DNA from: Watersipora subatra
Taxonomy: Eukaryota > Bryozoa > Gymnolaemata > Cheilostomatida > Watersiporidae
Assembly (NCBI RefSeq): GCF_963576615.1
Contig: NC_088710.1
Location: 3,142,001 to 3,206,000 of the forward strand
Length of the DNA: 64,000 nt
Reading direction: 5' to 3'
Shown here: one piece after another, positions 31,973-45,070 of the stretch
Layout: each line of letters starts with the position of its first letter
How positions within the stretch are numbered: the first letter of the stretch is position 1
The notes under the pieces: model-generated
Databases searched by the model: none
What the model saw: only the letters and a program-made list of their open reading frames with translations
Told to the model about the DNA's origin: nothing
Made by a program: the position numbers and the translations under genes

Positions 31973-34900
31973 TCAGAGTGGATCAGCCCACCCATGGTTA
32001 TCAAATGTTTGCACATATAACTGCTGCAGACGAGCCCAAAACTTAGATGATCCAACAAGAGCGATGCAGAATAATATGGATGCATAGAAAAGCAGGAGTA
32101 ACGCCTGGCTATGTCTTTGTATCCACAGCAAGCACTGGGAGGGCTCCTTTCTACACCTGTCAATCACACATTGCAAAAACAAGATCAATACATCAACTCA
32201 GTTCGATTTTGTAACTACTAGAGCAATACAGGAAGAATGGATCCAAATATGCAATCTTCAGAGACTTGAAAGGGTGGATATGAATAGATGATGCATTCTT
32301 TGTTGATCCATTTTATTGCAGTGCTACGAGGGTGTTAAAGAAGGTTGATTTGAGGGTCAGTGTAACTAGCTAATAGTGAGTAGTTGCGTCTATCAGCAGT
32401 TCTAATACAGAGACTAATAGAAGTATGAAAAAAAAACTAATCATTGACCAATCATATGATAGAGCAATTCTATTGATATCGTGTCAAGGCTTTTCAGTAT
32501 GAAGGTCGTATAGCTAAGGTCTTGTAATGAAGGAATCGATCGATGGAGGCATGTAAGTTTGCTCAAGGCAAGCCTTTTGTTAAAAATTGGGATGAATATC
32601 CGACACTATATCAACCACCATCTATACAGCTACTCCGTGTCAGGTACTCTATCAACTACCATCCTTACAACTACTCAGTGTCAGGTACTCTATCAACTAC
32701 CATCCTTACAACTACTCAGTGTCAGGTACTCTATCAACTACCATCCATACAGCTACTCAGTGTCAGGTACTCTATCAACTACCATCCTTACAACTACTCA
32801 GTGTCAGGTACTCTATCAACTACCATCCATACAGCTACTCAGTGTCAGGTACTCTATCAACTACCATCCTTATAACTATTCAGTGTCAAGTACTCTATCA
32901 ACTACCATCCTTACAACTATTCAGTGTCAGGTACTCTATCAACTACCATCCTTACAACTACTTAGTGTCAAGTACTCTATCAACTACCATCCATACAGCT
33001 ACTCAGTGTCAGGTACTCTATCAACTACCATCCTTACAACTACTCAGTGTCAGGTACTCTATCAACTACCATCCTTACAACTATTCAGTGTCAGGTACTC
33101 TATCAACTACCATCCATACAGCTACTCAGTGTCAGGTACTCTATCAACTACCATCCTTACAACTATTCAGTGTCAGGTACTCTATCAACTACCATCCTTA
33201 CAACTACTCAGTGTCAGGTACTCTATCAACTACCATCCTTACAACTATTCAGTGTCAGGTACTCTATCAACTACCATCCTTACGACTATTCAGTGTCAGG
33301 TATTCTATCAACTACCATCCTTACAACTACTCAGTGTCAGGTACTCTATCAACTACCATCCATACAGCTACTCAGTGTCAGGTACTCTATCAACTACCAT
33401 CCTTACAACTACTCAGTGTCAGGTACTCTATCAACTACCATCCTTACAACTATTCAGTGTCAGGTACTCTATCAACTACCATCCTTACAGCTAGCAGTTT
33501 TTGGTGTAAGTCAGTTGATTCTAAAAAGTAGCTTCATCTCAATACAGCACCAATATGTAACAGCGCGTCTTTGTTAAAACCTATACTAGAAATTTCACTA
33601 GCAATGTCACTAGCAATATCACTAGCAATGTCAGTAGCAATGTCACTAGCCATGTCACTAGCAAGGTCACTAGCAATATCCCTGACAACGTCACTGGCAA
33701 TGTCACTAGCCATGTCACTAGCAATATCCCTGGCAACGTCACTGGCAATGTCACTAACCATGTCACTAGCCAAGTCACTAGCCATGTCACAAGCCATGTC
33801 ACTAGCAATGTAACTAGCAATGTCACTAGCAATGTCACTAATCACGCCACCAGCAATATCACTAGCAATGTCACTAGTAATGTAAATCCTGTGCATGTTT
33901 TTATCAGAAATAAACAGAAAAACCATTCTGTTTACAAACAGTTCTTTTTCCCAACATTTGTAATTCAGAGAAGATATTAACAGAAAAATCCACTGACCGC
34001 TGATATTTTGAAATCATAAAGAAAAAGGCAAATGAAACAGTTTTGCATTTAACGTATCAGAAAAGTTGAGTAATCAAAGAGTGATGCTAGTAGACAATAA
34101 ACATACCTGATGCCTGTCGACCTTTGGCCAGAGTAGACAAGCAGGTACTTGAGTCTAACCATGTCATTATTAGTAACTATGAGGTATTTGTCAGGTACAT
34201 CACCGCCGTAGCTGTTCGGCGCTCTCCTCCCTGTACTTCTGCTGCCTGAAATTATTCCAGACGAAATCAAGAATTTGAAGGATTTAATAGTAAAGGAAAT
34301 GCAATCACTAGTAGTGTTATTATCATTCCTATATGACATAGTAACCAAATAAACATACATAACAGGAGTCATGAAACCGCTTTGTTCCTCCAATTTCTAT
34401 ATGAAGTTCTCAGAACTTATTTAGCATTGTTTGTGAATCTAGTGTTTATACACTAAACCATTTTGTTCATTTGACATTGTACCAGAATTTAAAAATTATA
34501 TTTCAAAAAAATATCCCTGAGATGTTTACAGTAATCTAATATAAGGTAATAAATAGATTACAACAAATCATTGATTAGCATGAAGACAACTACTGCATGC
34601 TATATCCACGCCTGTTCTTTCCTGAGATCATACCTCATTATAATCAAGGCAGACTAGGATAATTCTTCACTAAATCCTATAACCTGCTACTCTGACCAAA
34701 TCCTTCATGTTACCAACTCAAATGACCAATGGCGCTGTCAGAATATTTCTTCTATTTCTATTTTCAACGCCATCAGATCCTGTGCGCAGCCTTACATTCG
34801 CAGACCACGTTTTGTGAATATGACACACAGATTATAGATATTAGAGTACAGATATTAGATTATAGATATTAGATTATAGATATTAGATTATAGATATTAG

Positions 34901-37900
34901 ATTATAGATATTAGATTATAGATATTAGACTATAGATATTAGATTATAGAGATGTAAAAATACAAATAGTCAGCCACACAGTGAAATCATGAGGTCAGCC
35001 AGGCTACCTCGTCTAGCATGGTGATGTTTTCAAATCAATTTCCACAAAAATTACTAGGTTTATAAATTTGTATATTGTTGAATACTGAGTGTCTGAGACA
35101 CGAAGCAAATGTATTTTGTATGAAGTATTTTTTTTTAGACCTGAGATACCACAGACTATAGAGATGACATGATTTAATAGGGAGGGTTTGTTACCTTCCC
35201 GTGAAGACTTGTGGATAACACTCGGGTGCTCTATGACCTCACACAGAGCTATGATGCTAAAAGACTTTCCGAGGGTTGACTCAGGCCAGCCAGTGCTACT
35301 TGGTTTGCTGTATCCCATGGCAACTGTTGGTTCCAGAGCTAGATAAGTTCCCTCACCATATAATGATGTCTAGGGTAAAAATATGCACACAAAATAACTA
35401 CAAAGATGATCCACTTCATTTGTGTTAGTCACAGATAATGTATGTGGTTGGGGGTGGCTTCACGTCCCTCCCAGTCAGTAGAAACTAGAGCAACATATTT
35501 TGACTGGTTGTCTTTCTATGTCAAAGGGTACACAAGACTCAAATTTTACATCTGTTGTCAGTGAAGCAAACAGATTGTTAGCTGTATTAACTCAGTGTAC
35601 TTGTGACAAATTTGGATGCATATAATTAATAAAGGTAACACTTTGTTTAAGCTACCATAAAAATGCACTATGCGCCTACTTGTCAAATTCACAAGTGTTA
35701 GTACCTGTAGAGGAGAAGTAGCAGAGATACATACACGATGTGAGCCAGATTTATCATATATTCATTAGAAATCTCCATAGCTTAGAACTATTATATAAGT
35801 GCCAAGAAAGGTTGCTTGCTATAGACCTGTCATTTGTTATACATCTTTTACTTGTTATACACCTGTCACTTTCTACACATTTTACTCGCTATACACATTT
35901 TACATGCTATACATCTTTTACTTGCTATACACCTTTGGCTTGCTATATACCTTTTGCTTGCTATAAACCTTATGCTTGCTATACACCTTTGCTTGCTACA
36001 CATCTGTCATTTGCTGTATGTATGTTGCTAAGCTATACACCTGTTGCCGCTTTCCCTCTACTGCTTGCTAGGCTGCTCAAAATTAATTTTTTACTTGAGA
36101 ATAACAACGCGACGCCTGAAAGGTAAAACACCCAGTGAGCAGGATGTTGTGTAGGGAAGTCTTTTACATAAATTCTCAGTTTCAGGCTATTTGAAGCACT
36201 AGTCTTCTTGCAAGAAGCTGAAATATGCCTACATGTTTGGCTGCAACTTAGAAAACAGCCAAACTATCAACAGAATTTGATGATATAGGCCAGTGTGATA
36301 TTGTAGAATGATCCAAACCACCAAATGCTTCAGCCAATCACTGTCAACCTTCAGCCAATCACTATCTACTGCAATTATTACCTGTACTCAAGAAACAGCA
36401 GAGGTTAGATAACAACAGCAGCACAAAAATGATGTGGTAGCACGTGAGATTTGACCTTGACCAATAAACTCCGTTCATACACCAGAAGCATTCCTTAATA
36501 ATTACGTCTATAAAAATATCAAAAATGATATTATTTAAAATGACTTACAGACAATGTAAATGTGAATTATCACACATTTGACTCTTCAGTTAGTGAGCTT
36601 TTTTGATAGCGCAATTAAAAAGTTTAGGTATTGATCGGCACATTGCCACTTCACTGCTGAACTACCCCAACCAATGCTTGTTTCATAAGTTGTGGCCTGC
36701 CATGCATATTGTAACAAGTTATAAGTGACTGACTGATGCTTCCAGTAGATTGAGATTTAGCGAATGTCAAGAAAAGATTTTTTTGCATGACATAGAGTTA
36801 ACAAATTGTCTCACATAAACTTGGTTTCATAAAACCTTTAATAGTTATTTTTCATTACCTCATTAACATGAGCATGCAGTCATACCTTATTAACATGAGC
36901 GTGCAGTCATGCCTTATTAACATGAGCATGTAGTCATACCTTATTAACATGAGCATGCAGTCATACCTTATTAACATGAGCATGTAGTCATACCTTATTA
37001 ACATGAGCATGTAGTCATACCTTATTAACATGAGCATGTAGTCATACCTTATTAACATGAGCATGCAGTCATACCTTATTAACATGAGCATGTAGCCCAT
37101 GATGCAAAATTGAGTAGAAGTTCTCAGCCTTACTACCATGGTATGCATAGATGAGATTTCTGGCGGCACGAGTCTCCTGAAACGCTGCCTCTTTTGATTC
37201 GTCATACTCCAACTCATAGAGGTACTCTGGATCTGGCAAGGATATTTGTTCACCAGTGAGTTTTCGCAAATCGCTCATCTGCAAAAAAAATCGTAACAAA
37301 TCAAAGGTCACTATTGGTATAAAGATAGCCTATGTGCATGCATCTGACTCAGCAGCCAATTACAGGAGCGCACTACAACGAACCAAAACGTGGTATTAGC
37401 CTACAACATAGCAATGGTAAAATATTACATCATTCTGCATTCTGTTTTTACTTAGACTGTGTTATCTGTTCACCCTAAAAGTCGAACTGACCAGTGAAAT
37501 TTATGCTACAAGCTGAAAGAATAATACACAATTGGTAGACAACAGAGGAGAACTATTGGAGTCTGTCTGACCTACCTGGTCAAGTGGAGCAGAGCGAATT
37601 TTAGTCTTGTGAGATTTTATAACCCACTCTATGAGCTTCATTTGTGGAGTACTAAGGCTACAACTGCCATTAAGTATGGCTGTTATGGATGGCAAAGCGG
37701 CAATATCACTTCGCTACAAAATAATAACCACACTAAAGCCATTCAGAGCTCATACGCACCTGCTCATTCAAGACTTTGGTTTTGGCATTTTGGGCAACGA
37801 AACTGATGATAACATGGCACCGTCTTGCTCTCAACAGCAAGACTGGGAATTGTAAATTGGATAAGTCAACCTTTATTTATATGGTAATTTATAGCTGCTA

Positions 37901-38534
37901 TGGTACATTTTGTTAAAAAAATTTTGTACCCTGGGTCTGGGTTTAGTAAAACGCATGACGAATTGTGTGACGCTGCGTGATGGCTAAAATCATGCCAGAT
38001 CGTCATAAAATTGCTCCCAATGGCTTACCAGATGTATTTTAAGTAATATCTCAACAGACCAGCAACCATTGGGAGCAATTTTATGACGCTCAGGTATGAT
38101 TTTAGCCATCACGCAGCGTCACACAATTCATCACGCGCTTCACTAGATCCGCTGAAGGTCTTTTTCCCCAGCCTACTTTGGCAGGACTAACAATATGTTG
38201 CACTGTTGGGATGCAATCATTGTTAGAATATGCACTTAAATTTTAAAAAGAACTTTGTGGAGATGCCAGTTTCTGAAACCTTTGCGCAACGATGGCTTTT
38301 GTTCAACATAAATTTAGGTGATGATAATAAAATATGGTTACATAATTACAAAATCATTACCAAGTTACATATATCTTTTTCCCCATTAATCAAGCAGTAC
38401 ATCGGAGGAAATGGCTTGAGAAGAGATTCATATTTGTAGCTTGACACAGCGGCAGCAAATATAGAAACTGCAAAATCAACATCGGCAGCATTCTCCCTCA
38501 TGTAACTAATTCCTTGCAACTCTGGAGCTTCCAT
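31973..38534 (-). CDS. PARP16: Protein mono-ADP-ribosyltransferase PARP16
   Basis: Tail-anchored ER and nuclear-envelope mono-ADP-ribosyltransferase acting in the unfolded-protein response (family knowledge). Six exons: 38534-38401, 37708-37576, 37278-37075, 35369-35195, 34245-34107, 32156-31973, all GT-AG with matching phases; 322 residues, essentially the human length. The N-terminal helical domain includes [14 protein letters not shown]. The NAD-binding H-Y-Y residues sit in [11 protein letters not shown] (H136), YGEGTYL (Y166) and RLKYLLVY (about Y253). A hydrophobic segment (about 280-297, [18 protein letters not shown]) and a short polar tail form the C-terminal anchor. The second-exon acceptor at 37708 was chosen by phase. 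The gene converges on ARMC6, with 526 bp between stop codons. Introns hold three minisatellites and a foldback element; the exon-3 donor is embedded in one of them. Confidence 0.95.
32600..33492. repeat. 41-bp minisatellite in PARP16 intron 5, about 22 copies
   Basis: Unit CTTACAACTACTCAGTGTCA followed by GGTACTCTATCAACTACCATC, with CTTACAACT/CATACAGCT variants. The unit lacks stops in all three plus frames and 41 is not a multiple of three, so three long overlapping frames (up to 311 codons) arise that cycle through the same three peptides. They are artefacts: PARP16 is on the other strand and the array is intronic. Confidence 0.93.
33590..33885. repeat. 12-bp minisatellite in PARP16 intron 5, about 25 copies
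   Basis: Unit TCACTAGCAATG with frequent substitutions (GCCATG, GCAATATC, ACAACG). The 12-bp period keeps frames open on both strands, producing low-complexity ORFs that are not genes. Confidence 0.9.
34826..34948. repeat. 14-bp tandem repeat, about 9 copies, in PARP16 intron 4
   Basis: Unit ATTAGATTATAGAT, very uniform, with one variant (AGAGTACAG) near the left end. Confidence 0.85.
35845..36010. repeat. Degenerate tandem repeat (about 17 bp) in PARP16 intron 3
   Basis: Loose repeats of ACTTGCTATACACCTTTT and variants. Too diverged for an exact copy number; the ORFs across it are low-complexity. Confidence 0.7.
36857..37092 (-). repeat. 27-bp minisatellite made from PARP16 exon-3 end plus its splice donor
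   Basis: Nine units at 27-bp spacing (36857 to 37073). The last unit is the true exon 3 end, reading on the minus strand CATGTTAATAAG then GTATGACT (codons H-V-N-K, then the GT donor). The other eight lie directly downstream in the intron, so the intron begins with eight further candidate 5' splice sites, seven of them exact or nearly exact. Using any of them would add GTA TGA in frame, stopping translation before two of the three catalytic residues. Confidence 0.88.
37937..38150. mobile_element. Foldback MITE, about 214 bp, in PARP16 intron 1
   Basis: Arms 37937-38020 and 38063-38150 are imperfect reverse complements (shared GTGTGACGCTGCGTGATGGC and CCATTGGGAGCAATTTTATG). About 40 bp of loop. 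No target duplication resolved and no coding capacity. Confidence 0.7.
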
Positions 38535-39760
38535 TTTGCTGACTCATCCGTCTGGATTACATGAAAACTTCATTCTTCAACTGAAATTGTCAGCATGCAT
38601 TGCGCTTCTCACTAAAAAGACTTGCTGGATTAAATTTGGAAAGGGTATGTCCCATGACGACTAAACTAAACAATACAATAATTTAAGGCGTTTTTATGTA
38701 TCAGCAGAAAAATCCATTGATAAAGCAGAAGTTAAAATGAAATAACTATATATGGTATAGACAAAAATAGGAGGCTACAGGAAAAGGTTGAGGAATTCAA
38801 AGGTTGCAGAGAGTGAATTATTGAATCGTACAGTTAAATAAACCTTGGTATATTCAAATACAATATTTCATTCTAAAAACTTGTTAAACAATGGTGAATG
38901 CATTAAAATAAAAAAACTTGATATAAAAATTGTTGATCAATTTTTTGCAAATACAGTTTTTAATTAATAATGAAAATTAAAAACAATACACCTGGTCCTG
39001 CAATCAAAATCATTTATTTCTGTTGTAGCCAGACAAAGGTTTGAATTAGAAATGAATAAAAATAATGTGTAATTATGATAAAGATAATCAGTGTAGCAAA
39101 ATTTGTAACTATAAGAGGATTGTTGTCTGACAATAGCAAATAGCCAATGAACTACTAAGAAATGTTCTATTACATGGCAGTAGAAATACTATGCCGAATA
39201 CTAAATAATCAAACATAGTATTTCAGTTGATTTCAAAATGAGATATTGAAAGGTTCAAGTATTTTTAGTTATATATTGTAAAACACATTAAGATTCATGC
39301 CGAGTCATTCTAATTTGCATATAATTGAACCAACCAATTAAATAAATTTATTTTGAGCTAAACTTTCTTTATTATTGGTGCTCGACTATGTTCCTTTCAA
39401 ATCATTTGAATTGCTTACTTAGCGGATGCTAAGGTTGAAATTCAGGATACTCAAAAGGAGCTGTTGCACTTGTAATATATTTACATTTATTTATGTTAGT
39501 TGATGATGATTATAGGATACTTGGTGTGTTGCACTATTGACCTCGCATTTAAGAAGTCCTATGAAGTTTTTACTTGAATAAGATAAGCGTTTGATGTAAC
39601 GTACACCAATATATTCAATGGCCTTAGTTTAACTAATGTTGCATGAAGCAATCAGGAGCCATAAAATAGCCTAGTTTTATTTATTTTTGACGTGATGTTT
39701 TAAACAATTTTTAGCTATCAAATATTGCTCTACTTTTTATTCTGTATCATTTGAAGAACA
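38535..39760. other. Intergenic region upstream of PARP16, nothing recognised
   Basis: AT-rich sequence without exon-like frames, splice-site pairs or clear repeats. It should contain the PARP16 promoter, but no specific element (TATA box, CpG cluster) can be pointed to. Confidence 0.5.
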
Positions 39761-39764
39761 AAGC

Positions 39765-40520
39765 CTAACAGAAATGGATAGGATATATCATGAATTTGAT
39801 TCACAACTTTCTCTTAGAGAAACATCAGTCAGTAGTCCTGAAAGGAACATGCTCACAAAAAATGTGATGTCACATCAGGAGTTGTCACATCAGGAGTAAT
39901 ACAGGGATCTGTTTTGGGTACTCTATTCCACTGTTACATAAATGGCCTGCCTGATGGTTTATCATGAAACATCAGTCTCTATGCTGATGACACACTTTTG
40001 TATCAAACTACCAATGATCTGTCGAATGCCGAAAGATTCTAGAGAAACCTAAATTCTGTGTACAAATGGTTGAGGTAATGAAAGATATCATTGAACGAAA
40101 AAAAGTGCTAAGCAGTATGTGTAAAAACATGGAAACAAAAACAATATACACCCTCAGTTCCTCACTCTTTGAATTGCCTGAAAGCACCAAATATCTTGGT
40201 GTGACAAACTGTACAATTATCTGAAACTTGACCAACATGTACATGAGAAATGTGCCAAGTTGAGGAGAATGCTTGGGGGACATAAAGCACTTCATTTACA
40301 GAGCACCATCAGAGGTTAAGCAGCTTGCATACACAAGTTTGTGTAAACTCATTTTGGAATACGCTTATGTGGTGCAGGATCATTATGCCATAAAAAACTA
40401 TACACACACAATTGAGGTGACACAGAATAATGTGATATGATTCACTGGGACTATTCATGGGCATGAAAAAGCATCATCACTGCTAGAAACAGCCTTAAAT
40501 TATGCATACTTCAATAAAGG
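39765..40520 (+). pseudogene. Non-LTR retrotransposon (jockey/CR1-like) reverse transcriptase remnant
   Basis: Plus-strand frames contain VIQGSVLGTLF (compare GVPQGSVLGPLLF), YINGLPDGLS, LYADDTLLY (the catalytic ADD motif), and then KYLGV and SLCKLILEYAYVVQDHYA (compare the LVRPxLEYASxVWDP motif). Frames change and stops occur throughout, so it is a dead, 5'-truncated LINE copy. It ends where the LTR of the gypsy element begins. Confidence 0.75.
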
Positions 40521-41060
40521 AAAAAAAACTGTAGTATATCCCGGATGTGATGTCAACCGGATATGAAATGACAGCGCATGCTCAACGGAAGGCACTTCGA
40601 TACTGATGGTTAACTTGTATGGACGTGCGCTAAGCCTGGATAGATACTTATAAAGGTATACTTACTATAAAATTCTACGTGGTGTCAGAAGTTGTGAGCC
40701 TACTACTACAAACAGTCACAGATAGTGTTTGAATTGAAATTAGCTGCAATAATTGATTATTGATACTACTAATAGGGTTAAGTTGGTTTGCTGGAACCAC
40801 TTAGAGGTAATATCATAGATTGTAATTGAATTTGCAGGAATTCATAGGCACTTGAAATACTCGTAGGTTGGTTTGTAGTAACCATTGTAGTAGATTGTCA
40901 CATATATATCACATTGTATTGTATAGTGGTTTGCAGGAACCATTTTGGAAATAATATTTGATTTCTTAACAGTGAATTGGGGTTTGTAGGAACCATTATT
41001 ATTGATATATATATATATATATAGATATTGTTTATTGATCGTAATCATAACAAATAAATT

Positions 41061-41915
41061 ATGGCGGAGGCAAGAGACGACAGATTTGTACAACGCCTGG
41101 ATTTTAAGGACAGTAGCAAATTATCAGTTTCCTGGAAAACTTTCAAGTCCCAGTTTGCAATAGTTACAATTGCTAAGAAGTACTCCGAAATGACTGAGGA
41201 GGAAAGGATAGCAAACTTGCTACTGTTAATGGGTCCTGACAGTGTGAGAATTTATGATCAATTTACATTTGATTCTTCACAGACAGACAGAAAGAAAACT
41301 CTAGTAAATGTAGTAAAATTCTTTGACGCACACTTTGAACCTGTTAAAAATGTCATCTATGGACGTGTCAAATTCAATGACATGAAACAAGGAAGTTTGT
41401 CGATCCACCAATTCATAACAGAGGTTCAAACACAGGCTGACAACTGTGACTATGGAAACATGAAAAATGAGCTTATCAGGGATAGAATTGTTGTGGGGGT
41501 TAATGATCATAAATTGAGGGAATACCTAATTGATATTGATGATCTTACTCTACATAAGGCAATTCAAAAGGCTAAGCAATACGTCACGCACTACTCTTCA
41601 GTACTGCAAATGAGTAGTAGTTCATCAGCAAATGACAATCTAGATGAGGTTAGAACTCGCCCTAGACATTTTGTACATAATAAAAATGAATCATCGGCCG
41701 ATTGCAGGAGTAAATGTCAATACTGTGGCAGAAAACAGGCACATTCTAAAGACAAGTGTCCAGCAAGGAATACTACCTGTTTTGTATGCAAGAAAAAAGG
41801 CCATTTTAGTAAATCTGCAGTGTGCAAGGGGCGTAGTCTACATAGCAATGCAGATGAAGTGGTAGATGAAGAGAATGAGCTAGGTGGACTGTATCTAGGA
41901 TCGGAGTCAGAATGA
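41061..41915 (+). pseudogene. Gag region of the outer gypsy element
   Basis: Capsid-like region followed by two zinc-knuckle-like clusters (CQYCGRKQAHSKDKC and CFVCKKKGHFSKSAVC). It stands at the usual place after the leader and is followed by the pol region. Confidence 0.8.
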
Positions 41916-44900
41916 CTAGGCATTGACACTTTAGACAATAATGTTATCACAGAGACACCCAAGGCTTGGTTAGTTGATACTAAAGTAAATAAAACTCCAA
42001 TAACTTTTAAATTAGATACAGGTGCAGCTGTAACTGCCATACCAGATTTGCTAAAATACTGTGTGTCAAGATTAAATGTCACAGAGAAGGCACTGAAAGG
42101 TGCTGGAAATCACAATTTTAAAGTTCTAGGCGTTTCCAAGGCTAATATATCGGCTGGTTCATATACCATACAGGAAGATGTATATGTAGTAAAAAACTTG
42201 GTGACGCCATTACTTGGTAAGCCAGCGATATCAAAATTAAGACTTTTGAACCTGTTAGACAATATTGAAATAGAAAATGATTGGATTTCTGAATTTCCAA
42301 AGCTCTTTAAGGGACTAGGAACAATGGAGACAGAGGCAAGAATTATTTTAGATGACTCCGTGTCACCTTTTGCACAGAGTGTACCTCGAAGGGTGGCAGC
42401 AGCAAGGAGACAGCCTTTACTGCAGGAATTGCAGAGGATGGAATCTCTTGGTGTCATTGAGAAAATAGAAGCACCAACTGATTGGTGTGCGCCTTGTAAT
42501 GTTGTGCCGAAGAAAAATGGAAATATAAGACTGTGCATTGATTTCACAAAACTAAACAAGGCAGTAAAATGAGAATTTCATCCATTACCGAATGCCCAGG
42601 AGACGCTGAGCGAACTGGGGAATTCTAAATTATTCAGCAAGCTTGACGCCAATTGCGGGTATTGGCAAATGAAGTTGCATGAAGAATCTCGAATGTTAAC
42701 ATCCTTTACTACTCCTTTTGGAAGATTTGTCTGCAAACGTTTGCCTTTCGGTATCAGCTCTGCTCCTGAAATATTTCAGAGGGAGATGCAGAAGATCTTG
42801 AGTGGCTTAGAAGGCATAGTTTGCCAAATGGACGATATTTTAATTCATGGTTCAGACAAAGCTGAGCATGATGAAAGATTAAGCAATGTAATGCAAAGAC
42901 TACAACAAGCAGGCGTTACTCTAAATGACTAAGTGTGAGTTTGGTAAGAAGCAAGTAAAGGTTTTGGGTCATGTTATCGATGAAACAGGAATACATGCAG
43001 ATCCAGAGAAGTCTAAAGCTATACTGAACTTTTCAACACCAACAAACAAAACGGAGCTACGGAGGTTTTTTGGTATAGTGAACTACTTAGGGAAGTTCTC
43101 TCCACTTTTAGCTACAAAAACAAACCACTTGCGTCAACTAGTAGGAAAGGATGCAGATTGGATATGGGGGTTTCAACAAACTGAACAGTTCACAGAACTT
43201 AAAGAGATCCTGTCCTCAACACCAGTTCTAACTCCATATAGTGTGTCAGCTGAGACCATGATAAGCGCAGACGCTTCAGCTTATGGTATAGGAGCAGCTA
43301 TACTCCAAAGAGTTGAAGGTGAATAGAAGCCTGTTGCATATGCTTCTAGGGCATTAACCACTGCTGAGAACAGATATGCGCAGATTGAAAAAGAGGCGTT
43401 AGCAATATGCTGGGCCTGTGACAAATTCCACTACGATGTGGCAGGCAAAGATATTATGATCGAAACTGACCACAGACCGCTGTTAGCTATCCTAGGAGAG
43501 AAGGAACTTGCCAAACTTCCGATCAGGGTTCAAAGGTTCAGATTAAGGATGATGAATTACACATACAAAATCACATATACTCCAGGAAGGAAGCTAGTTT
43601 TGGCTGATGCCTTATCTAGATCTCCAGTATTAAGTGAATGTGTTGTCCAGGAGTTGAAGGACTCTGCAATGGTATTAGAGTTTAATAGACTCTTTACAGA
43701 TCTCATCTGGAAGACTGAACAGAATAAAAGCAGCAATGCTGGAAGACAATGTCAGAATGATGTTGCTACAGTTTACCACTGATGGTTGGCCATCAAGCAA
43801 GGACTTACCAGAGATAGTACAACCTTTTTATACGTTCCGAGACTACATAACAGCAATCAAAGGAGTACTGTTCTATATGAACCGAGTATTCATTCCGGAA
43901 CTAGAGAGAGAAAAGGTTCTCCAGGAAATTCACCAAGGACACCAGGGTGAAACCAAGTGTATAAGAGCAGCAGAAGTCGTCTGGTGGCCAGGTATGTCCA
44001 GGGAAATTAGGGAAATGGTCAAAGAATGCTCAAAGTGTGAAGAGTTTCGGAGGACACCAAGGGAACCCCTTAAGAGCACTCCATTTCCAGAACAACCATG
44101 GTTGAGATTAGCAGTAGATATTTTCGAAAAAGATGGGGCTAATTATTTAGTGGTAGTGGACTACTATAGTCGATATATTTCCGTACATGAGTTGAAGGAC
44201 TCAACAGATGCCAGGACAGTTGTACTGGAATTAGAAAAATTGTTATGCATGATCGGGATACCAAAAACCATAGTAAGTGATAATGGTCCGCAATTCATTG
44301 CAGACAGCTTTAAGAAGTTTGTTAGTAAATGGGATATTGAGCACATCACGAGCTCCCCCAAATTTCTCCAAAGTAATGGAGAGGCGGAGAGGGCTGTCCA
44401 AACGGTGAAAAATTTAATGAGAAAGAATCTCAATACACAGGTAGCACTGTGTGCTTATAGAGATACACCTCTTGCCAATGGATACTCTCCTTCTCAACTA
44501 CTATTCAGCAGATCGATGAATTCGATGGGATTGATGACTGGAAAACAAGTTGATGTGGAAAGATTGAAGACATTTGAACAAGATAGGAGGGAAAAACAAG
44601 CATTCAATTATAACCGCCGACATGCTGCGAGAGATAGGAGCCCGATATGTATTGGTCAGAAAGTAGTGGTGAGAGAACCACAGAAAGCAACCACACCAGC
44701 TTTAGTAGTTGCTGCACAAGGACGGAAAATAGTAGTGGAAAATCAGCAACAGAATCTAATTAGGAGAAATAGATCACAAATAGCTAGAGCGCAAGATAGG
44801 TTGGAAGATAATGCAAGTGAAACTGAGGGAGTTCCAGAAGTTCCTCCAGCAGTTACAAACAAAGAAGTTGAGCCACCACTTATGACATCGCAATCAGAGA

Positions 44901-45067
44901 ATGTCGTATCAAGTCAGAGTAGAGTGGCGGTTCAACGGAAAAACTCTTTGCCTCCAACCATTCAGCGTAAAAGCTCGTTGCCTTCAACAAGTCCAGAACC
45001 AGCAAATATGGCTAAGCGTACTAGGTCTGGGAGGATATCTAAACCAGTACAAAAACCCAACTTATAG
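41916..45067 (+). pseudogene. Pol region of the outer gypsy element
   Basis: Parts in order: aspartic protease (KLDTGAAVT type) around 42000-42230; reverse transcriptase around 42430-43050, with QMDDILIHG as the active-site motif; RNase H around 43240-43620; integrase around 43900-44550 with an H2C2 zinc region (IHQGHQGE ... CSKCEEF) and SDNGPQF in the catalytic core; then a low-complexity tail. Broken in several places; treated as a fossil. Confidence 0.85.
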
Positions 45068-45070
45068 TAG

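Noticed and set aside
32559-33531. Three long overlapping plus-strand frames (311, 270 and 176 codons)
   Set aside because: They arise because a 41-bp minisatellite unit has no stop in any plus frame. They lie in a PARP16 intron on the opposite strand, with no splice or start context.
33534-33926. Long low-complexity frames on both strands
   Set aside because: Products of a 12-bp tandem repeat; no gene context.
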